From Verrucomicrobiia bacterium (lineage in GTDB: Bacteria; Verrucomicrobiota; Verrucomicrobiia; Verrucomicrobiales; DEV007), in the NCBI GenBank assembly GCA_030427505.1, contig JAUICH010000001.1:434001-498000 (forward strand): 64,000 bases of DNA, read 5' to 3'. This document shows, piece after piece, positions 1 through 12,384 of this stretch. Within the stretch, counting starts at the first letter, position 1; every line of letters begins with the position of its first letter. The notes beneath the pieces are model-generated. The model did no database searches, was not told the origin of the DNA, and saw only the letters and a program-made list of their open reading frames with translations. Made by a program: the position numbers and the translations under genes.

Positions 1-487
1 TGTAGCGCTTGATGGACTCGTCAGTCACGAGGCGGCGGATCATGACCTCGGAAGCTTGTTGCGCCAGGAAGACACGATCCAAATTGAGGCCGGCGTCGCG
101 AAGCAACGTGGTCACGAAGTAGCCGCACGCGATGGTTCCCTTTCCGGGAACTTCGGACGTTCCACTGTAGGCCCACGGTGTGCCATACCAGAAAGGCGCC
201 AGTTCTCCGGCGATGCCGAAGCCAAGCGCGTTACCGGCTTTGGAAAGAATCTGTTCCTGTTCGGTTTCGGATTCGGACGCCAGATAGGCTTGTTGTAGTT
301 CGAGCCTCAGCTGGTTTAGGGAGGATATGGTTTCCTGATAGGTGGCTTGGGTTTCGGAATCTTGCGTGGGGAGAGATGGAAAGTCTGCGCTGGGCTGTTT
401 CGGTGTCTCTTTTGAACAAGTTGGAAGGCATGTCCAAATCAGCCAAGCTAACGTGATGGTGGAAAATTTGCGGCAAATCCGGTTCAT
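1..487 (-). CDS. Lipoprotein with possible NlpC/P60-like hydrolase domain (3' end missing)
   Basis: An open frame begins at an ATG (complement of 485-487) and runs off the left edge of the window, giving 162 residues without a stop. The N-terminus has a hydrophobic signal segment ending in LPTC, a plausible lipobox, so the protein is probably membrane-anchored in the envelope. A Gln/Glu-rich helical stretch follows (about residues 45-80). Then come the segments APFWYGTPWAYSG and IACGYFVTTLLRDAGL. The Cys in ACGYFV sits where NlpC/P60 peptidases carry the catalytic Cys (consensus DCSGF), which suggests a cell-wall or amide hydrolase. The catalytic His would lie beyond the edge, so the assignment is tentative. 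It is followed upstream, on the same strand, by the decarboxylase gene, 96 bases away. Confidence 0.7.
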   Translation of the reverse strand, partial: MNRICRKFSTITLAWLIWTCLPTCSKETPKQPSADFPSLPTQDSETQATYQETISSLNQLRLELQQAYLASESETEQEQILSKAGNALGFGIAGELAPFWYGTPWAYSGTSEVPGKGTIACGYFVTTLLRDAGLNLDRVFLAQQASEVMIRRLVTDESIKRY

Positions 488-583
488 CCCTAATAGGTTA
501 GGATATGAGGTAGTCTGGAGGGCCGGCGGCTGGTTTGCCGGAGGCCGCTTTTACCAGGAAACGGAATTTCGGGCCGAAGTCTT

Positions 584-2110
584 TCAGGAAACTGTCTTTC
601 CAAGAAGGGCGGCTTGTTGCCTTCCAATCCGGACGACAAGCTCTGGCAAGGCTAGAACGTCCTGCAACGCGGTGCGGAAGTTCACGATGCAGGCGCGGAG
701 GACGTAGTCCCCTTTCAGCACGGCATTGGAGACAAAGGCGTCTCCCTCCTTCTGAAGCTGTTCGAGGAGCGCTTCGTTGAGTTGGTTTAGGTAGGCTTGC
801 CGGGTTTCCCCGGTCATGTCCAGGCCGTGGGGAACGTAGCGAAAGGTAACGATGCTGAGGTGGCGGGTAAACGCTTCCAACTCCGGATGCTCGTGAACGG
901 CGGCGTGTATGGCCTGGGCGAGCCGGATGTCCTGCCGGATCATCTTGACGAAAGCCTTGCTGCCCACTTGGCGGAAAGCCAGCCAGACTTTCAGGGCGCG
1001 AAAGCCGCGGGAATTTTGCAAACCCAGCTCGTAGAAATTCGTGGGCGGTTCCTCGCCTTCCAGGTCAAAACGGTAGTAATCCGGGTGAAAGCTGAACGCG
1101 TCTGGTAGCGCTTTGGGATCGCGAACCAGGACGCAGCCGGCCTCCAGCGGGCTATATAGCCACTTGTGCGGGTCCAGTGCGAGGGAATCCGCGCGGCGGA
1201 TGGCCTTCAGGTCGTCGCTGGCCTCGGGTAGGGCCGCGGCGGGACCGCCGTAGGCGCCGTCCACATGCAGCCATAGATTGTAGCGTTCGCAGACGTTCGC
1301 GATCGCCTGAATGGGATCGACCGCACCGGTGCCGACCGTGCCGGCGGTGGCCGCGACCAGGAGGGGAATCGTACCCTTTTCCAAGTCGGCGGCGATCTGG
1401 GTTTCCAGGGCGGCTACATCCATTCGCTGATCGCGGTCGCTGGGTATCCACCGGATGGCGCCGGTGCCCAGGCCAAAAAGATCGGCGGCCTTCTGGACCC
1501 AGGTATGGGTGGCGTCCGAGCAGTAAACGCACACCGGTGTGGTGTGGTTTTGCAGGCCTTCCTTGCGAATGTCCCAGGGCGTCTTGGCTTTTCGTCCCGC
1601 CAGGAAGCCGGCGAAATTCGCCATATTGCCACCGCTGACCATGAGACCGCCGCAACCTTCCGGGTACCCCACAAACTCGGCAATCCAGCGGATGGTCTGG
1701 ACCTCGATCTCGCTGGCCAGAGGCGAAAGCTGCCAGGCCCCTACGTTCGGGTTCAGGGTGGAGGCGAGGAAATCCCCCAGGGCTCCGATAGGCGCGGCGG
1801 AAGAGGTGACGTAGCCCCAGAAACGCGGGTGACCGTTGAAGAGGGAATGCGCCACCATCTGCGCGGTGACTTCCTTGAGCAGCCCCAGAGTGTCTGTTCC
1901 TTCGTGTGGCAGGGGCGCCTGGCCCAGTAGAGACTTGAGACTCGATACAGTGGGCGAAGACGTGACTTTTCTGCTGGGCAGGGAACCGAGAAAGTCCGCG
2001 AGGTCATCGACTAACTGATGGCCGGCGTCGCGAAAAGCCTCCGGTGTCATTTCCAGGGGAGCCTGGCGGGAGACGAGGTCCCCAGTTTCTTCGGAATCGG
2101 AACCAATCAT
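584..2110 (-). CDS. PLP-dependent amino-acid decarboxylase (group II, aromatic-L-amino-acid decarboxylase-like)
   Basis: 508 residues, the usual length for group II pyridoxal-phosphate decarboxylases. The PLP-binding Lys is K316 in LALDPHKWLY. The cofactor-contacting Asp lies in LHVDGAYGG (residues 281-289), and His202 in SDATHTW is placed to stack on the PLP ring. GNMANF near residue 161 fits the substrate/phosphate-binding region. The family decarboxylates aromatic or acidic amino acids to amines in the cytoplasm. The substrate cannot be read from sequence alone: DOPA/tryptophan, tyrosine or related acids are all possible. There is no signal peptide and the start is ATG. It stands alone between an envelope lipoprotein and a secreted protein, so context does not help with the substrate. 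Confidence 0.93.
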   Translation of the reverse strand: MIGSDSEETGDLVSRQAPLEMTPEAFRDAGHQLVDDLADFLGSLPSRKVTSSPTVSSLKSLLGQAPLPHEGTDTLGLLKEVTAQMVAHSLFNGHPRFWGYVTSSAAPIGALGDFLASTLNPNVGAWQLSPLASEIEVQTIRWIAEFVGYPEGCGGLMVSGGNMANFAGFLAGRKAKTPWDIRKEGLQNHTTPVCVYCSDATHTWVQKAADLFGLGTGAIRWIPSDRDQRMDVAALETQIAADLEKGTIPLLVAATAGTVGTGAVDPIQAIANVCERYNLWLHVDGAYGGPAAALPEASDDLKAIRRADSLALDPHKWLYSPLEAGCVLVRDPKALPDAFSFHPDYYRFDLEGEEPPTNFYELGLQNSRGFRALKVWLAFRQVGSKAFVKMIRQDIRLAQAIHAAVHEHPELEAFTRHLSIVTFRYVPHGLDMTGETRQAYLNQLNEALLEQLQKEGDAFVSNAVLKGDYVLRACIVNFRTALQDVLALPELVVRIGRQQAALLGKTVS

Positions 2111-2204
2111 GCGTCGTGGGGACTTGTGGGGAAGAATACCCTTACACCAGACCGCACGGATCCGCCGGGCGCAAGGCTGGAGCAGGGCTTGGAAGGGGAT
2201 TCCG

Positions 2205-3089
2205 CTACTCGGCCGCGAGGCGCTGGTTCAGCGGCCCAATCAGGGAGGGATCTTCCGCCTCCAGCAGACGCACCAGGTGACGCCGCAGGGTTTCCGCGCG
2301 GACTTTTTCCCCGGCGGCCAGGAGGTCCGCGGCGTGGTTGGCGATATCGTTGTAGTTCGGTTTCAGCCCCGTCGTTTCGGGCGTAAGGGCGGCTTGGGGA
2401 GCGGCTGTGCGCGCGTTTCCGCCGAAAAGGTATTTCACCTGGAGGAACCAGGCTTCTTTGCCGTCGGCGGAAAACGCCAACCAGATGAGCGGACCGCCCG
2501 GGCCACCCAGTTCGGTTTCAAACACCCGCCGCCCGGCAATTATGGGTTGGAGTTTTTCCGACTGCCATTCGTCGCCATTCTTGACGGCGGTTTCGAGCAC
2601 CGTGCCGTTCCAGCGGAATTTCATCGGGTTCAGGCCGCGTTCGTCCAGCTCGGAATCCCACACCTGGCCCACGATGTCCTCGGGAAACTGCTTGATGGGC
2701 TTGGGGGTACTTCCGTCGGTAAGCTTGAGGACGATTTCGCCCTCAATGGTCAATGGCGTGACCCACTTGAGATCGTCGCTGAAAAAATACCACCCGGCGT
2801 TGGGGCCCTTGAAATCGATGCGGATGACTCCGTCGTCCACAAAGGAATGGTCGTAACTGCCGCGGGGATTCCCCAGCCGGTCCAGGCTACGCAGAGATTC
2901 GCCATCGAAGCTCAGGTGCTTTAAAGAATTGGTGCCGCGCAGGTCCCAAATGACGCCAGTAATGCTTTTCGCAAAGGCTTCAATCTCCGGATAGCTCTCT
3001 TGGGCCGAGGCGTGAAAAGCACCGGAGAACGAGGACAGGAGAAACACCACGGCCGCAGGGAGGAAAAAGCGGTGAGAGAATGGGGGCAT
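2205..3089 (-). CDS. Secreted protein of unknown function
   Basis: 294 residues starting with a clear signal peptide (positively charged start, hydrophobic run, Ala-rich cleavage region near ASAQE at about residue 30). The mature part is mostly short beta-prone segments with repeated Trp and Gly (VIWDLRGTNSL, GWYFFSDDLKWV, VGQVWDSELDERG), consistent with a small beta-sandwich or lectin-like fold. The last 60 residues are helical. I do not recognise a named family. It is transcribed away from the RND operon. The 228-base divergent region between them contains a perfect palindrome (see 3214-3225), so the two may share regulation. Confidence 0.75.
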   Translation of the reverse strand: MPPFSHRFFLPAAVVFLLSSFSGAFHASAQESYPEIEAFAKSITGVIWDLRGTNSLKHLSFDGESLRSLDRLGNPRGSYDHSFVDDGVIRIDFKGPNAGWYFFSDDLKWVTPLTIEGEIVLKLTDGSTPKPIKQFPEDIVGQVWDSELDERGLNPMKFRWNGTVLETAVKNGDEWQSEKLQPIIAGRRVFETELGGPGGPLIWLAFSADGKEAWFLQVKYLFGGNARTAAPQAALTPETTGLKPNYNDIANHAADLLAAGEKVRAETLRRHLVRLLEAEDPSLIGPLNQRLAAE

Positions 3090-3213
3090 GAGAATCGGCG
3101 TATTTTTTTTGGAGTGGAATGGATCTTATCTCTCAGACTGAACCGGAGGGTCAAGTATCGAACCTAAAGAGAACCGGCGCAGGATGGATGAAGAAAAAAT
3201 CCTTTGATTTAAA

Positions 3214-3225
3214 AACTATATAGTT
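3214..3225. promoter_or_regulatory. Perfect 12-bp palindrome AACTATATAGTT, candidate operator
   Basis: This self-complementary sequence lies in the AT-rich middle of the divergent region between the secreted protein (minus) and the RND efflux operon (plus), 92 bases upstream of the efflux start codon. RND operons are commonly controlled by TetR- or MarR-type repressors that bind such palindromes. No regulator gene lies next to it, so the role is inferred from position and symmetry only. Confidence 0.35.
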
Positions 3226-3317
3226 AAACGGTAATATTTAAGCGGGTTTGAACGTCAGATAATGCAGGACCGTCTCCGCTATGCCAGGCGTGGTCTTGAT
3301 TCCCTTCGAACATCCTA

Positions 3318-4435
3318 ATGAATGAATTCGTGAAAGTTGCCAATCGAGAGTCGCCAAGACGCTTCGTTTCGCCCATTGGTGGTACCGTGCAGGTCCCCTT
3401 TAGCGCTATCTTCAGGACCCCGTCTGCAATCCTCGCCGCGGCTTTTTCCGCGGCCTTGGTGTTGGTGACCGGGTGTGGGCACTCCAGCCATAAAGCCACT
3501 GAGGTGGAGGAACTTCCACCAGTGGAAGCGAGTACCGTGGAGGTGCACGCGGGGAAGGAACCGCTTTTCGAGGAAGTGCTCGGCACGGTGCGGCCCCGTT
3601 TTGAGGCGGATGTTTCCGCGCGGATTTCCGGGCGCATCCTGACCATGGAAGCCGTGCCGGGCAAACGGGTGAAGAAAGGCGATGTGCTGGCCGAACTGGA
3701 GGCGGAAGAACTGAACGCCGCGCTGGAAGGCGCGAAGGCCGCTCTGGAACAGGCGGAGCGCGACCTGGAACGCTACCGGGGCCTGGTGGACAAAGGCGGG
3801 GTTTCGCGGGCGGAATTTGAAAAGGCCGAGGCTCAGCAGCGCATTTCCGCCGCCACGCTCAAGGAAGTACAGTCCAAGCTGGACGACGCCGTGGTGACGG
3901 CACCCTTCGACGGTGTCATCACCCGGAAATTCCTGGAAGCCGGAGACTTGGCCACGCCGGGCCGCGCGATTTTCGCGATGGAAGATCCCACGCTGCTCCG
4001 CCTGGAAATGGACGTGGCCGAATCCATCGCGGGGGATGTGAAACTGGGCCAGGCCCTGCGGGTGGTAGTCTCCGGCGCGGGAGCTGAGGTGGAAGGCACC
4101 GTCAGTGAGATTGCACCTTCCGCCGATCCTTCGAGCCGGACTTTCCTGGTGAAGCTGGACCTGCCCGCGCACGAACACCTTCGCGCGGGACAGTTTGGGC
4201 GTGCCTTCCTGCCCCGAGGCGAACGGATGTCCATTCGCGTACCGGAATCCGCCGTGCTGCAACGCGGGCAAATGGACTACGTCTTTGTCGCGGAGGGGGG
4301 GCTGGCCCACTTACGGATTGTCCGCACGGGTAGAAGCGACGGCGGGCAGGTGGAAATCCTGGCGGGACTGGAGGAAGGAGAAACCGTGGTAGCCGAACCT
4401 CCGGCCGAACTGTTGGACGGTCAGCCCCTGAAAGG

Positions 4436-4439
<4 letters not shown>
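3318..4439 (+). CDS. RND efflux system periplasmic adaptor subunit (HlyD/MFP family)
   Basis: 373 residues. The N-terminus has a hydrophobic segment followed by LVTGCGHSS, which looks like a lipobox, as in AcrA/MexA adaptors, although about 50 residues precede the Cys; a later start is possible. The lipoyl-like half-motif [24 protein letters not shown] is followed by a coiled-coil hairpin (about residues 125-185, rich in Ala, Glu and Lys) and the second half [21 protein letters not shown]. Beta-barrel and membrane-proximal domains complete the protein. It links an inner-membrane RND pump to an outer-membrane channel. The stop overlaps the pump's start (ATGA), so the two are translationally coupled. 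No TolC-like gene is present in the operon. Confidence 0.95.
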
Positions 4440-7768
<3,329 letters not shown>

Positions 7769-7780
7769 CGGCATACAAGC

Positions 7781-8785
7781 TCAAGGGGCCGTTCCCTGGA
7801 GCTTTTCGAGGATGAAGGCGTTTACGTCCGCGTGTTTCACGTCTGGCGCGCCGGGATAGACCAGTTCCGCTTCACCACCCACGCTGTCGATGTGTTCTTT
7901 AAGCTTCAGACCGAAGTTGGCGGTGTGGGTGGGGTCTTTCTGGTCTTCTCCGATGGCGGGCGGGGCGCTGTAGAGAAGATAGACCGGCGGATCGTCCTTC
8001 GTCACCAAGGCGTAAGGGGAGTATTCCGCGATCCAGGGCAGGATCTCTTCCCGCTTGGCGAGGAAGGCCTGGAAAGGTGTCTGGTCCGAGCCTTTCTCCG
8101 GTTCGATGCCGAAGGCGTGATTGCCGTAGCGGCTGTTCGGCGTCCACTCGATCATCTGCTGCGGGTCCAGCGTGGTCTGGGCGCCGCGCACGGCGGCACA
8201 GGTCAGGCGGGTGGATTCGCGGGCGATGGGATCGTCGCTGTCCGGATCCGCCAAGTCGTCATGAAAGGCCAGCCACAGGCTGGTGCAGGCGCCCGCCGAG
8301 CCACCGGAGGCAGCGACGCGCGTCTTGTCCAGATTCCACTCTTCCGCCTTGCTCCGAATGGTCTGCAAGGCCCGGGCCGCGTCATGCAGCGGGGCTTTCA
8401 CCGGCGGCTCCACTCCTTCCGCTTCCGTGACGAAACGGTACTCCACCGACGCGACGGAGATGCCGTGGTCCAGCATGATCTGAAGCGACTGATCGATACC
8501 GCCCGCCTCGAGGCTTCCGCCGCGCCAACCGCCGCCGTGAATGAAAAGGAAGAGGGGTGTGGGCTCCTCCGATTCCGCCTTCCAAAAGTGAAGGAATTGC
8601 TTTTCGTGCGGACCGTAGGAGAAATTCGCGACGGTGGGAGGGGGAAGCTTGGGGGCGGCCGGTTTGGCGGGTTTCTCCTTGGCGGGCGCCGGGTCCGCCG
8701 CGGAAAGAATGGCGGGGACTAACATGGAGATGAAGAGGAGAAACAAGGCTAAGCGTGGCACAGCGTGCCGGTACGAGGATTTCAT
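7781..8785 (-). CDS. Secreted alpha/beta-hydrolase (esterase/lipase-like)
   Basis: 334 residues from the ATG at 8785. This start was chosen because it begins a good signal peptide (MKSSYRHAVPRLALFLLFIS, cleavage near ILSAADP). A longer in-frame extension upstream to 9127 has no signal and no coding character. A Lys/Pro/Ala-rich linker precedes the catalytic domain. The oxyanion motif FIHGGGWRGG and the nucleophile motif AASGGSAGACTS are those of BD-FAE/hormone-sensitive-lipase-like esterases. A C-terminal KHADVN supplies a candidate catalytic His. It probably removes acyl groups from carbohydrates or lipids in the periplasm. It converges with the RND pump, leaving 12 bases between the stops. 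Confidence 0.88.
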   Translation of the reverse strand: MKSSYRHAVPRLALFLLFISMLVPAILSAADPAPAKEKPAKPAAPKLPPPTVANFSYGPHEKQFLHFWKAESEEPTPLFLFIHGGGWRGGSLEAGGIDQSLQIMLDHGISVASVEYRFVTEAEGVEPPVKAPLHDAARALQTIRSKAEEWNLDKTRVAASGGSAGACTSLWLAFHDDLADPDSDDPIARESTRLTCAAVRGAQTTLDPQQMIEWTPNSRYGNHAFGIEPEKGSDQTPFQAFLAKREEILPWIAEYSPYALVTKDDPPVYLLYSAPPAIGEDQKDPTHTANFGLKLKEHIDSVGGEAELVYPGAPDVKHADVNAFILEKLQGTAP

Positions 8786-8994
8786 GGTGAATGAATCAGA
8801 GCAAGGAATGGAGGGTGGGACAAGCGCGCAATGGTTTCGGGCATTGGCGTGTTTGCGGGAAGAACCCGGCCATTTGAATGGGAAAGGATAACCGGCTCGC
8901 TGGGTTTGTGAGAAAGCGTGGGCCAGCCAAAAAACCATGGTGGCTTTCCATCTCCGGTCGTGCGGCTGGCTCTGCTCCAGCTGGGCGCGTCGTC

Positions 8995-10695
8995 TCAAGA
9001 ATCGGATGATTCTTCCCCGGACCGGTTCCCTTTGGTCTTCTTCTGGTTGGTCGCGACAAAGCGGTACTTTACGGAAAGGTCTTCCCTGGAGGGGTCTCTC
9101 TCGAATTGCCACTCGTAGGTCACCCACTCCAGCCTGGAGAGAGCGGGAAGCTCTTTCTGCGCTCTGATCTCCTGGATGCGGTGAAACAGGAGATTGAATT
9201 TGGACTGGCTTTCGGATTTCGATGCGGAGGCAAAGTGTGGCCGCAGGTCTCTAAACCGAAGCTGGCTAAGGGCTGGAAACACATCCGTCAGATCCGTGCG
9301 AGTCTTGTTTCCGAGGACATCCGTGTAGTAGATTTCTGTGTACCTAGCCACCGGAAGGCGTGAGATACCAGCGTACATTTGCCACGCCGTCAGGGGAAAG
9401 CGCTCTATCTGAAAGATCCAGGATCCAAAGACGACAAGAAAAATGGCCGCCGCGAGGGAGCGGATGGAAGAGAGGCTGGAAGCCGGCGCCATTGGCTGGC
9501 CGGCCGAACGGAAAGGCCAGCCAGTCTTTAGCAAAATCTTTTCGTACACATTCCCCGGCACGATCACTAGGCCTATCAGTAGCGCGTCCAGGAAGAGGAA
9601 GCCCTGCATGAGATAGATGCCGCCATGAAGCGCCACGAGAAAGATGGGAACGATCAAACGGGCCCGTCTGCTGAAGACAATGGACAAGACAAACAGCTCG
9701 CCAAAGAGGCCAACCAGTCCGGCCACGGCATAGAGCCATGGTCCGGCACTGGAGAAATTTTCAAACAGGTCAAAGATCGATGCTATGGACGCGGACCGGT
9801 CCTGTGCGGCAATTCTTTCCAAGTTTTCTGGAATCCACCAATTGGGTCCTCCAAATCGAATCTTGCTGCACCCTGTAAGAAAGTAGCCCAGACCCAGAAA
9901 GAAACAGAGTAACCAATGGCAAGCCCCGTAGTATGCGGGGGAACGCAAGCGTATCCGGCCGCGAAGTGAATCGATGGAAAACCCGTCTCCACAAGCTGTG
10001 AAGCAAAGAATGGTCAGGAGATAAAGTGGCAATAGGCCGATGTGAAAGAAGTGGGTGAATTCCCGGTGAATGCCGCCGAGGACAAACCAGATGACGACCG
10101 CGAACCCAATGCTGACCCGGGAATAGAGACCCAGGGCTCCGAAAGTCAGAGCCAGGGCGATGGCGTAGTGTAAGAGGTGGAGAGCGGCGGGATTGAATGC
10201 CACATGCCCGGTAAATCCTGGAATGGCATGGAGGGGGGCTAAAGCCGATGAACCATGCCAGAACTCTGGTGGCAGTCTGGCGGCGGTCCAACTCTGTTCG
10301 GTGAAAAGCAGAGCCAGGGAAAGACCGCACAGAAGAAACCGGGTGATCCCGAGAGACCGCGCGGACATTGGCGTGGAAAGGTTGCGAGGTGTCCAGGGCC
10401 AATGACTGATCGCGATGTGCCCGAGAACGAAGCAGACGCAAAGAAGGGGGATGGAAAAAGTCGAAAAGGTACTAAACAGCTTCTGGTAGTAGTCGAAAGG
10501 AAATAAATCTTTGCCCTCCAGGAGAACTCCCAAACTAGAGCCGAAACCATGTCCGCTATAGGCCGAACGTAAAAGTAGGGGGCCAATGAAGTAGGCAAGG
10601 ACGAGCCATCCGGCGAGAACCAGAAAACAGATAATCCAATAGATCTTTAGTGCTCCTGTTGAAGGGGGGGATAGCTTCTTTTCTGGTTGGCCCAT
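8995..10695 (-). CDS. Polytopic membrane protein, HTTM/vitamin-K-carboxylase-like
   Basis: 566 residues with many hydrophobic segments between about residues 15 and 440, then a soluble C-terminal tail of about 110 residues. Repeated small/aromatic membrane motifs such as GLGYFLTGCSKIRF, followed by GGPNWW, resemble HTTM-domain proteins (horizontally transferred transmembrane domain, related to vitamin-K-dependent gamma-glutamyl carboxylase). The carboxylase active-site residues cannot be verified, so no enzymatic role is claimed. The start is the ATG at 10695; an upstream GTG (10701) adds only two residues. It is isolated between two secreted hydrolase genes on the same strand, with no obvious partner. 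Confidence 0.7.
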   Translation of the reverse strand: MGQPEKKLSPPSTGALKIYWIICFLVLAGWLVLAYFIGPLLLRSAYSGHGFGSSLGVLLEGKDLFPFDYYQKLFSTFSTFSIPLLCVCFVLGHIAISHWPWTPRNLSTPMSARSLGITRFLLCGLSLALLFTEQSWTAARLPPEFWHGSSALAPLHAIPGFTGHVAFNPAALHLLHYAIALALTFGALGLYSRVSIGFAVVIWFVLGGIHREFTHFFHIGLLPLYLLTILCFTACGDGFSIDSLRGRIRLRSPAYYGACHWLLCFFLGLGYFLTGCSKIRFGGPNWWIPENLERIAAQDRSASIASIFDLFENFSSAGPWLYAVAGLVGLFGELFVLSIVFSRRARLIVPIFLVALHGGIYLMQGFLFLDALLIGLVIVPGNVYEKILLKTGWPFRSAGQPMAPASSLSSIRSLAAAIFLVVFGSWIFQIERFPLTAWQMYAGISRLPVARYTEIYYTDVLGNKTRTDLTDVFPALSQLRFRDLRPHFASASKSESQSKFNLLFHRIQEIRAQKELPALSRLEWVTYEWQFERDPSREDLSVKYRFVATNQKKTKGNRSGEESSDS

Positions 10696-10772
10696 GGGCA
10701 CTCGCGGGAGGTTCTATTGGTGGAGGTTAGTTCTTGTAGGTAGGCTTCGGTGGGAAAGCTGGAACCGTGGCG

Positions 10773-12233
10773 CTACAAGCTTTTCAACTCATCCAACATT
10801 TCGAGGAGATTCCGTGATAAGACAACCGAAGACTCCGGCACAAAGCGGCTGGTGCCGATCCAGGTTTCGTAGCCGCCGAGCTTGTGCTGGTTTGGCGGGG
10901 GCAGGTAGCCGTAGGCGCCATTGGCGAGTTCGATGGTGAAAGTGTGAGGGAAGGGACTCTTTTCTTTGATCTCCAGGCCAATCTCCACGAGCACCTCGAA
11001 GGGTATGGAGACGATGGCTTGATCGCCGATGCGGATGGCTTGCACGATGACGTCCTCGGTGCGGTCCGGTTCCGTGTAGTTCAGCGTGGCGTTGGCGTAT
11101 TGCAGGGCTTTGCTGTTCAGCTCTTCGCGCTGCTTCCTGGTCAGGTTGAGGATCTCCGTGGCGCGTTGGACGTCTTCCGGGCTCATGGTGCGGTAGGTCA
11201 GGGTGACCTTTCGCTCTCGCATGGCGACGACCGGGTTTTCCTCATAGGTTTCGATCTTTTTCACGGCGCGCCAGGCCGCGTCCGCGGTCTTGCTGGCGAC
11301 AATGCGGACCTGCTCGAAGGGCGCCCGGGGTGGGCGGGTCTGGTAGAAGTCGATGTTATTGATATCACCGCTGGTGCCGTTGGTCATCATGGCGACGAAG
11401 TTGTCCGGCGGGTTGGAACCGCCCACGCGGTAGGGCATGACGCGGGAAAATTCCCCGAAGTAGTCGGCTGAGGCCATGCCGCGGACCTTGCCGTCGGCCT
11501 CCGTCACGGTGGGCATGCCACCCACGTAGTGGAGGGCGTAGTTGGCGAGGAGACCCAGGGGTTTTCCTCGCCGGGTGCGGAAGTCCACCACGCAAAGTTC
11601 CGGATCCGTGGGGCCGGCGGGTTTCAGGAGATTGCCACGCGGCGCATTGGTCCGGACCTGGTCGTAGCCACCGAAGGGGTTTTGGTCCATGGTTCCAGGC
11701 TTGAGGTACCAGCGGCGGTTGTAGACTTCGCTGGGCGCTTCGTCCGAAGCGTAGCCAACCTCCGCGGGTTCCAGGGATTCGATGGCCTGGGTGATGGCCT
11801 TCACGATACCGTTGAAGCGTTTCTCGTCGTAGTCCTTCCGTCCCGGACTGGTATCGCCGCCTTTGGGCGTGCTATGGCTGTGCGTGGCGCAGACCAGTAT
11901 TTCAGAGGTGGCCCAACCAGTCTTCTCCGCCGCCAGGGCCTTGGTGGCGTCCGCGACGTCCTGTCCCAGTCCCGTGGCATCGACCAGCACGATGACGGCG
12001 CGGCCCTCTCCATTTTCGAACGCAATGGCCCGCACGTGAATGGGATCGTGCACATAGCTGGACGGTCCGGAACGCAACTGCATGGGAAATACCGTGGGTG
12101 TGATGTCCACCACGGCGGCGCCGGCGCGAAAGCCTGGCGCGGTTTTTTCCTGGGCCGAAGCGGGGGAAGGGAAGGCGAAAACTAGAAGTGAGATGACCGC
12201 CAAGGGGAGGAAGAAAACGGAAAGGGGCTTCAT
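10773..12233 (-). CDS. Secreted neutral/alkaline ceramidase-like protein
   Basis: 486 residues from ATG 12233, selected because it starts a strong signal peptide (MKPLSVFFLPLAVISLLVF, cleavage near ASAQE). The mature protein begins FRAGAAVVDITPTVFPMQL, which matches the start of the neutral/alkaline non-lysosomal ceramidase N-terminal domain. ATHSHSTPKGGD carries the family's metal-binding His pair, and TNGTSGDINN is also typical. Canonical ceramidases are longer (about 650-700 residues) and carry a C-terminal immunoglobulin-like domain that is missing here. Amide or ester hydrolysis is likely but ceramide itself is not assured. Planctomycetes and Verrucomicrobiota often have many such paralogues with unknown substrates. 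The SGNH hydrolase gene diverges from it. Confidence 0.85.
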   Translation of the reverse strand: MKPLSVFFLPLAVISLLVFAFPSPASAQEKTAPGFRAGAAVVDITPTVFPMQLRSGPSSYVHDPIHVRAIAFENGEGRAVIVLVDATGLGQDVADATKALAAEKTGWATSEILVCATHSHSTPKGGDTSPGRKDYDEKRFNGIVKAITQAIESLEPAEVGYASDEAPSEVYNRRWYLKPGTMDQNPFGGYDQVRTNAPRGNLLKPAGPTDPELCVVDFRTRRGKPLGLLANYALHYVGGMPTVTEADGKVRGMASADYFGEFSRVMPYRVGGSNPPDNFVAMMTNGTSGDINNIDFYQTRPPRAPFEQVRIVASKTADAAWRAVKKIETYEENPVVAMRERKVTLTYRTMSPEDVQRATEILNLTRKQREELNSKALQYANATLNYTEPDRTEDVIVQAIRIGDQAIVSIPFEVLVEIGLEIKEKSPFPHTFTIELANGAYGYLPPPNQHKLGGYETWIGTSRFVPESSVVLSRNLLEMLDELKSL

Positions 12234-12384
12234 AGAGCTCAATGGTGGTAGAAGGGGCAATGAGCGTCGATCCCGAATCGCTCGTTTCCGCGATGACGTA
12301 GGGGCAACTGGATTGACTTTCTGACCGGTTTCCGTTCGGCTTTCTTTCAGACTCAAAATAACCACCACACCCAAATTCGTTCGC

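Noticed and set aside
3315-4310. Long open frame antisense to the RND adaptor
   Set aside because: It lies wholly opposite a well-supported HlyD-family gene, has His/Arg/Gln-rich composition typical of reverse frames in GC-rich DNA and matches no family.
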